Part shown: in pieces, positions 22,373 to 37,896 of the stretch
How positions within the stretch are numbered: the first letter of the stretch is position 1
Layout: the number at the start of each line of letters is the position of its first letter
Assembly (NCBI GenBank): GCA_019914945.1
Contig: CM034102.1
Coordinates: 15,427,501 to 15,491,500 of the forward strand
DNA from: Typha latifolia
Taxonomy: Eukaryota > Streptophyta > Magnoliopsida > Poales > Typhaceae
Reading direction: 5' to 3'
Length of the DNA: 64,000 nucleotides
The notes under the pieces: generated by a model
Database searches by the model: none
What the model was told of the DNA's origin: nothing
The model's input: only the letters and a program-made list of their open reading frames with translations
Position numbers and translations under genes: made by a program

Positions 22373-25300
22373 TTGATACCTTGAGCTGAGATGAGAATCC
22401 ATTTTGTGTTTGCCGATCAACGTCACATGGATTTGTTTGTCGCCATGGGATGCTGCTGGAATTATAATTTTTATAGAAGTGTTAGTGTCATGAAGTACTA
22501 TTGATGATGTTGGAAGATAAAGAAAACATGAATTTTCTTATATTAATTATCAGCAGCTGTGGGGTAAATATATTTTGTCCTTAGATAGTAGGAGGATTTC
22601 CAAAAATTCTTATATCGCAAGCTCGAAATAAAACAATTCCTATATTGACAGAAAAATTTGATAATAGTAATCAAGAAAGATGGCATGGAAGTTCATATAG
22701 TCATCATTTTCGACTTCCAATCCTTTTTTGAACGAGATGAGAAGGCTTCAAAAGAGTTGAAGAATTCTGATGATAGTCGATCTGACTTCAATCCTCTATA
22801 TGTAAAGTTTATATAACACGATTAATAACAAATGGCTGGAGTCTGTATGCTTAAAGAAAATAGTTCGTACGTATTTTCTGAATTTATCATTATGGAAGTA
22901 ATAACAAACCTTATCTCCAATCTGCATTTGGTACATCTCTCAACTGCAAGATTTGCTAAGATCGTAATTTCTTAATTTATTTTAAATTGATCCATCCAGA
23001 CAATATTATTAGATTTTCCTCAAAAAATATTATCATGAGAATGACAGTTTGCCCAACATACAACTTTATAATTTTGGATATACCTATTGTTTGATAAGTA
23101 TAGTCATGTCTATGTAACAAGAGAAAACTGATTCTATAGATTAAATATAGTGAATCAGTGAGCAGCTCGACATCTATCAGTACTTGGTGTTAGTATAATA
23201 CACTACAACTAAAACATATGCTGAATCATCTTTTATTGATATTCCTTTTTAGAAGCTTCATATTACAAAATGTCAATGTTTGCAGTATAAAGAAATATAA
23301 TACTTACATTACAACTTATTGAATTTTGCACATTCCCTTTATATTATATTTATTAATTGTTCTCCTTCATTTAACAGATAAATTTTACTCAGCTAGCAAT
23401 CAAACTGAGACATGCAAAAACCTATCGTTCTTATGTTGAGCAAGAATACTCTATTCTTTTCAGTCACATGGCCCCTAAAAGATGTAGGACTTAGATCAGA
23501 GAGATGAAAAGAAAAGGTAACAGGAAAAGGAAAGAAAAGAAGCTGCTACTTCTGGCTGAGAGAAATAAAAGCAAGGAAGAAAAAGAGAGAGCAATAAAGA
23601 CAAACATATTTCTAGGTATCAGGGCATGTCAGGTCAACACACGAAACTGGAGTCAGAGCCATGTATTGATGAGTAAGGATAAAATAATCCACCCAAGGAG
23701 AAGATCGAGATACAAGGTAAAACCCAAAAACCATACATCATATCACCGTCCTGTAATCCAAAAAACGAGAGAAATGTGTGATTGTTCTCATACTTTAGCT
23801 TTTAAGACAGCCTATTAAGTCGGGCTCTTATGCAAAGAATAATCTCAATACAAACACTACATAGATGTAATCCATAGTGTCAGAATGTTTGATTTTACTT
23901 GTTTACTTTTTCCTTTCCTTAGACGTTAAGTTGAACACAATATCTTCCCTTGAAATCTCAAATAGATAGAGGATGAGCGAGATAGAAACAAAAGCTGACA
24001 TACCGAAGTAGTATGCTGGTCAATCCACTAACCAAAGCCTAATCCCTTGCAAAAGTTAAAGTACACCTCTGCTGAAAGATTACATGGAAAGGAGAAAAGG
24101 GTGTGCTTACCTTGACGAGCTGCTCCAGCTGGTCCCTTTGTTACTAGTGGTTGGAATGTAGTCCATATCATTTGGCAGATTTGAGCCATCTGAGACTCTC
24201 TGCTCAATGAACCGTCCCATGTTGAGATCGACGCTCGCGGAGGCGATATCTTCTTCGCCGGATCCGTCGGATTGCCCTACGAATTTTAATGCGAAGTTAG
24301 TGATCTTCTTATCTGATGCTTTGTCTTGAAGATGCTAAGTGAGACAAGGAAGAGAGTAAATGAAAGAATAGAAGGCTAATTAAGCAATGTGAATTACCTG
24401 AGGAGGCTAAAGGTTTGCTGTCAGTGGTCTTCACAGTTCTATACATCTAGCAAAAGTAGGAAGAAACAAACATAAGTAAGTGTAGAGAGAGAGAGAGGAG
24501 AAAAGAAAGTAAAAGGAGAAAAAAAAAGGAAGAAGTGAAGTGAAGAAGTGAAGTGAAGCGAGCTGAGCTAAGCTAAGCGTCCTAGAAAAGATATGGAGAA
24601 AATAACCATTACTTCAATCAAATTATGTTCTTTCTTTTTGAGAGTCTGCTTGCTTTCCCCATTACAGACAAGGTTGATGCTTCTGGTGTGGTTTGTGTAA
24701 GAGATGTATTATCGTGAAATGATGGCTCTTACTTATAATGGCAGTCTTTTGTCTAAGAGAAGCACTTTTATCTACTCACTGATTCAGTTAGTCATTCAAT
24801 CATCGGTCACTGCAACCATTGGCTGCAATACCAAGAGAGAGAAAAGAAGAGGATCTATAGAATCCTAAGAGAAAGAGAAGAAGAAGAAGAAGAAGCAAAA
24901 AGACAATGCAAAATATTACCTGCAAATGGCTCTTGACATGAGCTAGAGTGAGATCTTTAACATCCATAAGCTCAAGAACTGACTTCGGAGTAGCTCCTAA
25001 AACACCAAACAAAACATCACAAAATTTTAATTAACTAAAAGAAACCAAGCAAATCTGAACGTACGCATAGAGCTTATTATTCTCATACTCTCGTGACCCC
25101 CGAGGAGCTCGACAGCGTGGACGAAGCGCGCGTGGAGCGTGCTAGTCCACCGCATTCTCGGCGCCCGGATGCTCCGCTTCCCCGGTAGCTTCGACATGAC
25201 CCTTGATCCAATCCCATACTGATGGTGGTGGCGGTGGTGATGGTTATAGTGGCTTAAATGGTGATGGTTATAGTTCTTGGAGGACTCCGGGCACAACCCA

Positions 25301-25686
25301 TTAGAGGAAGACGACGAAGAGGACGAGAACCTAACTTGGTTGAAGAACCCCATGTTGGGGAGTAGAGCGTTGTTGTAAATTGGGATCCCTTTGATGGGTC
25401 TGGACACCTCCGGTGAGGCTTCTGACAATGATCCGGTAGTGTGCGTGGATCGGAGACGAAGTACCATTGGAGGAGGCGACAAGTGCGAGAGGGAAAGATC
25501 CGCGTAGGCGCGGGAGGAGCCGCCGACGTGGGAATTGATGGCATCCATTTGCCGCCACACGCCATGGCGGCCGACATCGCTGTCGGTGGAGAGAGAAGCG
25601 GTGCCGTGGATCGAAGAAGGCGGAGCGCTGCTCGGAGGGCTGATGTGGAGGGAGAGGTCGGGGGACGGCGCCGAGGTGGCTTCCAT
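22154..25686 (-). CDS. KAN: KANADI-family GARP transcription factor
   Basis: Five exons: 25089-25686, 24920-24996, 24398-24446, 24111-24276, 22154-22295; 1032 nt, 343 residues, phases agree. KANADI proteins repress adaxial genes and set abaxial identity in lateral organs. Seen: an N-terminal DLSLHI motif (about 10-15), EAR-like and usual in KANADI; PIKGIPIY; a Ser run and a His-rich stretch; and the GARP DNA-binding domain at about 170-228, from KRSIRAPRMRWTSTLHARFV to LAHVKSHLQMYRTVKTTD, split by two introns as in known KANADI genes. The tail SPSLEFTLGRPDWHSTDHD carries the conserved LEFTLGRP. The start is the ATG at 25686; the in-frame codon at 25698 is GTG. The last intron (1.8 kb) holds a (GA)n tract at 22338-22370. 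The acceptor chosen at 22296 is the one that keeps phase. Looks closest to KAN1/KAN2 types. Confidence 0.9.
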
Positions 25687-25957
25687 GGATACTAGCACTT
25701 AAAAAAAAAATTCTCTGTCAATTTCTCTACTTTGCTACTTGGTCTCCTCGCAAAGTCGACTAGGTTTTTATGATCCTTATGGCCAGAAGAAAGGATGTGG
25801 TGTGGGAAAAAGAGGAGAGAGAGGGAGAGACGGTGGAAATAAATTAGAGTACTTTTTTGTTGTCTTGGTTAGTTCATAATATATGATTGAATGGAAGACC
25901 AAAAAAAATTTGAAGAAAAGTAGGATATCTCAATATGAGTGTAAGTCTTCCTTGAGG

Positions 25958-25988
<31 letters not shown>

Positions 25989-28191
25989 TGTGTGTATGAG
26001 AAAATGACACTGGAGAAAGAAAGAGATAAAAAAGAGAGACAGAGAGAGAAACGGGGGCCTTATGCCCGGAAATATCGGGTTACAAAACTATATACTCTCT
26101 CTCTCTCTCTCTCTCGTCTCATCCTTTCTTCCTCTTTTAAAGAGCCATGCCATAAATTGGATTGGATGTGTGTGGGGATTCCAATGCCCTTTGGGTTCTC
26201 TGAACAACTTTGGCATCTCTCTCGCACTTACGCCATTTTCATCAAACAGAGTCCACTTATTGACCTGATCCAATTTCCATTTCCATTTCCCTACTGGAAA
26301 CTGGGCACTTTGATGTAGGTGTCCACGCTACAAACACCAGAGAGAGAGAGAGAATGAGAGAGAGGAACTGAGTTATGTCCATAAAATTCCAGTGATATAA
26401 AAACTAGCTGAATTTTATCTAGTTATACTTCTTTCCTCGCAGCAATTGTTTTTGAAGAAATTAACACGCGAAATACAAGATTTGATGACCTTATCTCAAA
26501 AGGGCTTGTGCTCTCCTTATATTACATTTAGGGTTGTCAGGTGCCTAAGGGCCATAGCTTCTTTGACCAGCCAAAAGAGTGCTGTTTGGTCTTCTATGTG
26601 TTGATGATAATTTAATCATAGTCATTAGAATAAACCCTAAATCCAGAGTCCTATCTTCTAATTCTCTTTTCATACTCCCAAATATTCCTTCCAATCTTGT
26701 CTAGCATTATTATGTCATCTCCACATGTTCATATCTCTCTCTCTACAACACCTAGTTGACCCTCCTCTTCCTTCCTTCCTTCCATGTGAGCAGATCTCCA
26801 AACCCCAAGGCTGCATCAAGAGATTAAGTAAAGGCTTTTAATATTAAGAAGTACATTTAAGCTCTTGAATGCCTCTAACTAGGGCAAGTAAGCATGCTTT
26901 GTAGTACGCTTTGAGAGATCATTGAATTGCCACTGTCACTGCCTTAAGCTCTCATTCCCAAAACCCTAGACTTTTAAGCTCAAGGTTACAGACAACCCTA
27001 CAGCATAAACTCAAAAAGATAGGAATAAATAAATTGCAAGGCAGAGGCTGGGTATTATTACTTAATTCTAACTCGTGTTTTGTGTAGACTAGTGCAATAA
27101 ATAACACAACTCATAGCTTCTCTTTGTCACCTGACCCCTATGCAGGGTGCATTTATGGGGTTCGAATAGTTTCCATGTCCATCTTGTCTAAGTTATTACA
27201 GAACCTTTTGGACTCTAGATATTTTAATTTCATGTGGATTTGAATTAAAATAGTGGTTCTATATTTTTATTGATATAGAAGTACCTCTTGGTATGTTATA
27301 CATAATAACTCACTATCTTCTTTGTAGGCTTAAGCTATTATAGAATGACCATTTTAATCCTATATGATCTAACAAAACAGAAGTTAAAATTTTATTTTAA
27401 GAATGGTGTATTATGAGGTAAACTATTAGGAAATTTCTATTATTAAGTGAGGTAGTTGGAAAGAAATAAAATAATGGAGACTTAGATCATAACTGATGCT
27501 AGAATGCACAGTCTCTTTTTGAAACCATAACAAGGTCAGTAATAAAATAATGAGTAGTTGTATTGAAACCATCTTATTATTTTTTATTCATGCAAATTTT
27601 CTTTTATATACACACGCACACACACACACACTCATATATAACCTACTTTAGAATTGAATGATATGTATTATTAAATTAAACAAGTTAAAAGTGAAAGCCA
27701 AAAAGGATAGAACACTAGAGTTTTACCCCCATTAGAACCTGAATCATAATTGCACCTGATCCAGCCCAAGGAAAGCAGTGTAAAGGTTTCTAATGCTACC
27801 AACTTCGTATTTAAATTAATTATATCGATGAGGTAGCCTATCGATCCTAGTAAAGAACAGCATGAAGTGACAAGAGATGGGATTTTCTCTTCTTTTAATT
27901 TCTTTTGTAAAAAAAATCCATTTTTCTCCTTCCAGCCCTTCTCCTTGACACCAGTTACCATCTGCCACGTGCCAACAAGTGACCAGACCTTAGACCTCGT
28001 AGATGGTCAAAAAGCTCAATGAGCTATCAACACTAGGAACAGCAACAACACCATGCAGTAAAAGATAGCAATGGGGGGGAGGGGATTGAGATGATGATAT
28101 TGTAATCAATTGTTGTATGATTGAGTTGCTACTACTCTACCTCCCCTCCTTTTCCTGACACAAAAGGGCAGCCATGATGGCCTTATGATGG

Positions 28192-28192
<1 letters not shown>

Positions 28193-28238
<46 letters not shown>
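28193..28238. repeat. (TA)n microsatellite, about 46 nt
   Basis: An uninterrupted TA run. It is self-complementary and could extrude as a cruciform; such tracts are highly variable in length. Confidence 0.95.
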
Positions 28239-28239
<1 letters not shown>

Positions 28240-29005
28240 CCTCCAATGCTTAATCTCTTGTGTTTTCCTTTGCTCCTCAATTTTCCACTTTAGTTTTCTT
28301 GATCTTTTCGTGGCCTCTTAGAAGGGTCCGATCAAAGTGGGGCCCCAGGTTGCAGGTCTCCTTCCTCGCCTTCCTATGTGCTCTCACATCCTACAATTAG
28401 CTCCAGGCCATCTCCAGAATAAACTGTAGGAAGTTCCTGCATCCATAAATACTTGGCAAAGTTTTGATTGGCTGGAAAAAAGAAATTCCAAGTGTAGGAA
28501 GGAAATTCCTAATCATATATAGTAACGGGTTTATACCCGTAAAAGAGAGGAGCGAGAAGGAATTCTCTCTCTTCGCCTGGCAACTGCAGCGAGAGGGATT
28601 AGGGAGGAATATTGAGAAGAAATTCTCTCTTCTCTCTCACTCTCTCCGTGTGTGTGTGTGTGTGTATGTCCATCTCTTACTGTTGCACATGCGTTCTGTG
28701 CACCAGCTTTTTCTTTTCATTACTGCATGGCAAAAGTGAGGGCAACTAGTCGACAAGATAAAAGGTTTGGGGTTTTAGAGTTTTCTTTTTTGCTTTCCTT
28801 TCTTCAATTGATTGGAGTGTGTAAGCTAACTAAGTTAGGTGATCTAAGATTAATTTCTTGCAAGGATGAATATTACACGTAGTGCATGGAGTTTTGATAA
28901 AGATTAGCCTAGTTGTCCAACCTCATGATTAAGAAATATGACTTACAAACTTCCATAGTTATAAAAAAAATGGATGACATCGTATCATCTTAGAGCTGCC
29001 TAAAA

Positions 29006-29080
<75 letters not shown>
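29006..29080. repeat. (TA)n(GA)n compound microsatellite
   Basis: About 26 nt of TA repeat running directly into about 48 nt of GA repeat, the same composition as the tract at 17261-17335. Confidence 0.95.
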
Positions 29081-29083
<3 letters not shown>

Positions 29084-31326
29084 GATGCAGGATTGAGATA
29101 GGGCCACATCGTAGAAGAGCATGATGGAACTCTATTCTCATGGCCAATTACCATAATTGTGACATGCATGCATGGTGACCCATCAGCATCAACAGCAATA
29201 CAACAACCATGGCACTATTGACTTAGCATGCAAACGTGTATGCAATGCCCATGGGAGCCAAGAGACGACTGTTGGCCTTCAATGGAATTACTGTACTGAC
29301 TCAATATTTCCATGAATAAATAAAATATAAATAAATATATATATACCATATTGGACTGCCAACTTTGAATGAGACATAATTTAGTGGAGCCCAGAATGTT
29401 TCAGCATTTCAGGTGTCTCTTCTTGCCTCCTCCCAATTACATTTCACACACTTCCATGTGATCCTTATTGATTATTACATTTCACCAATTTGCTGGCCTT
29501 TCTTTGCAAGAGGGGTATTGGAGCTTGTCCTTTGATGCCACTACTACTCTTTGGAGTTTGGACAATAGCAAGGTATAGTCCCTTATTAAGGATGAAATTA
29601 AAGGGGAAAAACAGTATCAAAGAATTCTTTTTGTACATTAGAATCAAAACAGTAGTAATATTCATTTAACTAATGTTAAACTATATACAAATGGGTAAGT
29701 TCATCATTTAATCTGCTCGATCGTATACCTTTCTAAATTTTGTACTTACATGTATACTTTTCAAAACTCATAATTTTGTATGGATCCACTTCAAATTACT
29801 TTTTAACAAATGTAAGATAAAACCTTTTGAATTTAACAAACCAAAAGATCCAGATGCCTTAAATTGAAAGAAATGAACGACGATTAGTTTGCTTCGAATG
29901 ATACCATGCAAAAGCCAAGTATTTAGAGAATTGAAAGACATATATGCAAATAAGAGATTTTAGAAAAATACATATACATGCCAAAAAGAAAAAAAAAAAT
30001 CTATGCAAACAGTACCTAATATTAATTGTTCTCGTTTTGTAATTAGTTAGATTACTCCATGGATGAAGAAACCATTGCTTCAAACTTACAAAAGTAACAG
30101 CTAGCGAACCCCGGACCCCTTGAAATTTTCTACTCTCCTAGACAGATCACATGAGGGAAGAGAGTCTTGCAAGTAGGGGTCCCTTGTTTTTTTGATTGAT
30201 GTATCATTGGATTCCACTTGCATGCCTGTACAAAGTTCATGCCAATAGATTAACTGGGACGCCAAATGCCACCCACAAGACAAGGTTTCAACTTTTAAAG
30301 CACCAGCTTTAGTCCCAGAAATCGTATCAACCTCTCAGAGGTGATCAATATACTCCTGCTCTAAAAGATCTCTTTGTGCCTTGGATCTCTTGTTCTCCAG
30401 TTTGGGATTTGGTTTGTGATAGAAGAATCAGTGTAAGCTTTAGAATTCTCTCCACTACCAACCCCAAAGGCTTTATTTCCAGCACAAATTCCATCAGCTT
30501 TCTCATCAGAGCCACCTTGATTGATCCGTACGTGGGTCTCTCAGCAAACCATGTGCATTGAACATTGTGTGCTCCTGGATTGCATCTTGTTTGTTTAGAT
30601 ATTGATGCGCACCGTTTACTAATCTTTAAAGATTAGAACGTTAGAGTTTTTGACCAAAGTAGCCCTCCCAAAATATTTATTTAAATCCTTAAAAAAATTG
30701 TAGAGAGAAATTCTTATATGAGTCTAGTCAGAAGACTTATATATAAATTTTTCCCTAAAATTTGACAAAGTTTTTAAAAGATTTAAAATTTTCATATAAG
30801 TTATTAATTCAGCTGATGACTTATATTTAGAAGTTATTAATGATTTGCAAACATACTTAATCCCATTTCTGAAGTTTTAAAATAATTAGGGAGCTCAAAA
30901 TTCTCTAGAAGGTGCAATGTTTTTTTTTCCCATTCTTGATGTGTTAGTAGGTGAAAACATCCCAATTAGTGAGATTTCACCTTACTTCATGTCTCCTTGG
31001 TTAACACTAAGTTCCGACTGTTAGTTAATGCAAATATGTATTTGACATAAAAGGATTTAATTAATTTTACAAAAATATTATCTAATTTGAGGATGGAAAA
31101 GGTAGCAACTTACTTATGATGAAAGATGTTGATATTACTGAACAACATTGATTGTAGCGCTAGCATCGTTATTTTTGGATAGAAAAATCTAACCGTTAAA
31201 ACTAGTGCAGACTAAGAGAAATTACAAACAAATTAAAAAAAAAAAAACTGGGGCAAACTAAAGGTGGATAAACAAACTGTAATTTGCCGTAATTATATTT
31301 ATCAAACGGAGAATGCAAAAGTCTCA

Positions 31327-31530
31327 CTATGGAAAAAAGAAAACAAGAACTACTTGAGATTCTTCTAGTTTCCAGGTGAAATTGTAGCGTTTACTTAGGG
31401 AAGCACCAGCTGCCAAAACAGTACTTGGAGAATACCACTTCACGAATTTAGTCGCATTAGGAAAAGTTTTACTGTTTGGATCACAATCTAGCATAGAAGC
31501 ATATGTCATGTGAAAAGGAACTGCAACCAA
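31327..31530 (-). pseudogene. unassigned ORF, possible gene remnant
   Basis: An open frame of about 67 codons with protein-like composition: VAVPFHMTYASMLDCDP, then FPNATKFVKWYSPSTVLAAG and RYNFTWKLEES. It is preceded on the minus strand by AG and an eight-G run (31533-31540 region), so it could be an exon with an acceptor just before it. I do not recognise the family, no neighbouring exon continues it, and the next downstream AG-bounded stretch contains stops. It may be a single surviving exon, a decayed gene, or chance. Confidence 0.25.
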
Positions 31531-32393
31531 CCACCCCCCCCACCTGCAATCCTGTGTAGATTAATCGATAACGACTGAGAGTGATCTGTAGATTAGTCAA
31601 TGGTGACAATTGCAACTATCCCTTTCTTCTTATCAACATCTTACCTGCAAAGAGAGAATATTAAAGGTTCATACTATTTTGCTTTTGTGTCTTGTGATTT
31701 GGGCATTTACTTAACTAGTAGCTAACTTGTTGGTTAACAAGTGCGCAGACAAGATTAAGCAATGCCAAGCTTTGTTCTAACTCTCTCTCATGTTTGATTC
31801 TTCTACAAGTCCATCAGAAAGAATTCAGAGAAACATACAGAACTTACTTAAATTAATGGGTTTCTATGGAGAGCAATGAGTGACTTCATTTCTGTTTTTC
31901 TTTTTTCACTCTTCAATAAGACGATAAGAACTTTCTATGAAGTAACATAAATTCCAAGCACCATTCTTTTGATTCATATTGCCTTGACAGATCAGAAAAC
32001 TGATCTCAATAATTGGAAAACAAGAATATCTAACAGATACAACAAGCAAAAGGGGAAGTTCCTAAGAGAACTAGGCGAGAACAAAGTATACTGGAAATAA
32101 AATCATAGGAAACAAGCTCCGCCGTGAAATACTAGCCTTATTGTAGAAAGACTCAGTAAGAACACAACAAAAATCACCCTAATTTGGCAGCCCAAGGATC
32201 ACAGGGTTTCACCATCTTTGCGGAGGAGGAAATAACATCGCAAAAGAAAGTTCATCAGTTGCATGTTTTTTGAGGAAGACCAATAATCTTGATGTCCATG
32301 AATTGCAAAACATATTTAGAAGGAAAGAGAGCTAGCCCCATCGCCAGGAATGTAAGCATTCCCATCTTCCTGCTACTCCCCAATATAACCATA

Positions 32394-34892
<2,499 letters not shown>

Positions 34893-34894
34893 TT

Positions 34895-35532
34895 CTTATA
34901 TCTGAGATACAAAATGAAGTATGCCATAATGAGATGTAGTGAAAGTAGCAAACAGTTATGCACCAAATAAAATGAAATTAATTGTACACCGAAAAGGACA
35001 ACATCTGCAGCTAATTAGTATGTGATATGAATCCAGCAAGACATTGGTACACAATCATATGCAGAGTCTACATGAAGAAACTAAAAGGCCCAATAAATCT
35101 GGGATCACCTAAAGGCTAAAGCACATGGAAAGGAGGCAGAAATTGGCTCATCGTGAATGTTCTAAAAAGGAAATCCAAAACAAGATTAATTGTATCTGGA
35201 CCACGATTAGAGCTAGGTCTTATGCACATTAGATTTTTCTTTTCGTGCCATGTCACCTTGTCTATACATTCCAAAACTCAAATTGGTCCCCAGGAAAGGA
35301 ATAACATGCAGCCAATAGAAAACGAAACAACAGCTGCAACTCAAATTAATTTGCGTCGTTTTCCACATTCACCTGTGAGATTAACCAAAATGAGCGATTG
35401 TGGCCTAACATTACATATCGCGTGCAGTTACAGGTCAAAGACAATAGATCAAAAACTCTATAAACCAAACAACAAGATAGGTGAACAGAACAAAAGAACC
35501 GAGCTTTTGGCCAAGAAAACGAGATCGTTTAC
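34895..35532 (-). other. leader intron of the actin gene
   Basis: A GT at 35531-35532 after ...CTCCTTCG and an AG at 34895-34896, two bases before the leader's last AA and the ATG, delimit a 5' UTR intron of about 640 nt. The leader exon is about 35533-35640, rich in CCGTCGCC repeats and containing an AAACCCTAG motif. Leader introns are typical of plant actin genes and raise expression. An alternative acceptor (TCTCAG) lies about 8 nt upstream. Confidence 0.65.
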
Positions 35533-35652
35533 CGAAGGAGGAGGCCTGAGGACCAGATCGAGTGCGACGGCGACGGCGACGGTGGAGAAACCCTAGATCT
35601 CGAATCGCTCTCGAAAGGTGTCTCCTTTTCCTCTCTAGAGTTGTCGTTATTA

Positions 35653-37896
35653 TTGTAGTTATTTTTATTTGTGGAGCAATCAGGAGGAAGGGCTGGCAAA
35701 GGAGTGGGGAGAAATGGTTGGACGCCCGTTTCGCGCGCCGCCAGATTTAGGAGTTGGCGCCCGCGTCTCTCTCTTTCTCTCTCTTCCCGCGGTCCTGCGT
35801 CCAACTTACCTGACTCCAACCGGACCGGACTGGTTCGGTTGGCTTGAGTACGTTCACGGTTCGCCGGTTCGATGTGCATCAGACAACAATGATCATGTCC
35901 ACCTTTCTCTTATTACGGTAGGAATATTTGACTCCTACATTCGACGAATGGTGCTCCGATTTTGAAACCGAATTTAGTTTCAAAATTCTAGGATTAATAA
36001 TCAAGCTTGGCTTGTTTAATTTCACTTCGAGTTCAGTACTGAGCCTAAATCGAGTTCGGCAAAGTTCGCTCGTCTTTGGAACGAGTTAAGTCAGGCTTGA
36101 TTCAACTCGAAGTTGAGGATTTCAAGTTTGAATTAAGTAAAACCCAAATCTTGTAGACTAATAATATTATTAGGCTCACATCAGTTATAACTTGATACAT
36201 AAGAAAAAGAGAAATATGGTTATAACTCTAGATATAAGTTTCACATTTGGCTAAAATATACTAAATTATAATAAAGAAATCGTTAGAAGGCTCGTTACAC
36301 ATCAACTTTGCTAAACCAAGAAACCAAACCAAAAATAAAACAGGACTAGTCCATGGTAGGTGGATATCCTTGCGACCGAACAGAGATAGGATACCAGTCC
36401 GGCGTGCGACAAGGACGGCGGTTGGCTGGCGTAGGCGTAGGAAAAGATGAAGGAAAAGAGGAGAGGAGGAGCCACCGGCGGACGGTGCAAAAAGCTCTCC
36501 GTTGTTTTTGGAAAGCTGAGACAACTATTTATACAAGAATATATTTTAGAAGAGAATGTGTATTAGTGAAAGTGCTTTGTTATTCTAAAGAAGAGAATTA
36601 CCCTAAAGTAATAGAAATAACTGATGGAAAGATCGGCTTTATAAACCGATTAGATACTCTCTCTTTTTTTTTGAAAGATCTACATGATTATTTGTGTAGC
36701 AAAAACTGTACTAATAATGACAGATAGTTTGTAAACTATAATGGAACGGTAATATATTTGTAATAAATAGTAGATTAGTCAAAGACAGAGAACATGTGGT
36801 CCAATAATTAGGTGATGAGATAATTAATGGGCCATTGGGCCGACAACTTAGAACAGTGGGTCAGCATTTAGGGCATAGTTTTGAAGAGACGAAGAGGTCA
36901 CAACAAGATAGGATCATAGGACCATTCCTGCATGAGGGAAACCCTCACCTTCAAAGCTGTCCCCTTACAAACCTAGTCAGAAGAGCCCACATCCATCCTA
37001 CACACTCTTTGCCCAAACAACTAGGGCCACATCAGATAACAAGGCTAAGATTAATTATAGTGTGCAAGATTTCAATTTTGAGTTACATTTGTCCAGATAA
37101 GGTTCATTTTTGTAACATGAAGTAAAAAAATTCATCCATAACATAAGATTGACTAAAACTAGTTTCAGTTATAAGTCCCTATAAGTTCACCAATAAATGA
37201 CAATGTTATGGACTAATTGCAGCATGTTCATTTGACAGTCAAGAACACCACCAGGTGCAATAACAAACAGTATAAGTATATTCAGATTGCAGAAGCGATG
37301 CAGCAATAGCAAACACTCATGGTTACTTCAAACAAATAATTATACCCTCATTGATCATAAGTATTGAAAATACTGAAACGACAAGAAACCTTCTCTTTGC
37401 AGTACAAATTTTTAGATTCTTCAGATTTCACAAGATAGCCTTAGCTCTTGCATCCACAAGGAGGAGAAAGAAGCAGAGGACTTTCTTTGCTCCTTTTTAG
37501 TACATATATCATGTGCATTCATGGCCTACAAGACTGAAACAATTCAATGAGTACAGAAAAGCACATACATAAAAGGCCAGGTCAACATATAGTCACAAGA
37601 ATTTTAACTTATCCCCATCCTTGCCGTAGCTAGAGTTAACATCCCACATGTGATGAGGAACAAATTGTAAATGTCCAAAAAATGAGGAAGACAATAGGAA
37701 GCAGCAGTAGAATAACAACAGCATCCCATAAACAAGGTACATATATGCATGAATTGTATCAAGAATAGCGATCCAAAAATATATGTATATCAGATCTAGA
37801 GTCGAAAGCTACTCAATCTGCCACCCTCAAATCTACTCAATTAACTCTCTATCATACAGCATGAAAAACCTTATGAGCAGAAGTAACTAGCTTAGC
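35653..37896. other. intergenic, repeat fragments, no gene seen
   Basis: Left part is actin promoter, GC-rich near 35690-35870. Around 35990-36130 is a stretch with repeated AAGCTTGGCTTG, GAGTTCAGT, TCGAGTTCGG and GCTTGATTCAACTCGAAG motifs, resembling a dispersed plant repeat also seen at 58080-58390. 36830-37100 has an AT/GC mosaic without recognisable coding. The right end is XTH 3' UTR. Confidence 0.5.

Larger units (their letters stand above)
25687..32393. other. 6.7 kb gene-poor, microsatellite-rich region
   Basis: The first kilobase is upstream of KANADI and is rich in GA/CT tracts (25963-25990, 26097-26117, 26339-26354). Further microsatellites: (CA)n 27610-27631, (TA)n 28193-28238, (TG)n 28649-28665, (TA)n(GA)n 29006-29080. 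Short open frames are present but none has a recognisable domain, apart from the unassigned ORF at 31327-31530 listed separately. The last few hundred bases are likely actin 3' UTR. Confidence 0.55.

Noticed and set aside
23504..23818. Lys-rich 104-codon frame
   Set aside because: Lies in KANADI intron 4 and reflects purine-rich sequence.
25687..25698. Upstream in-frame start for KANADI
   Set aside because: The codon at 25698 is GTG, not ATG; the first ATG is at 25686.
35153..35596. 147-codon + strand frame
   Set aside because: Antisense to the actin leader intron and leader exon; no domain.
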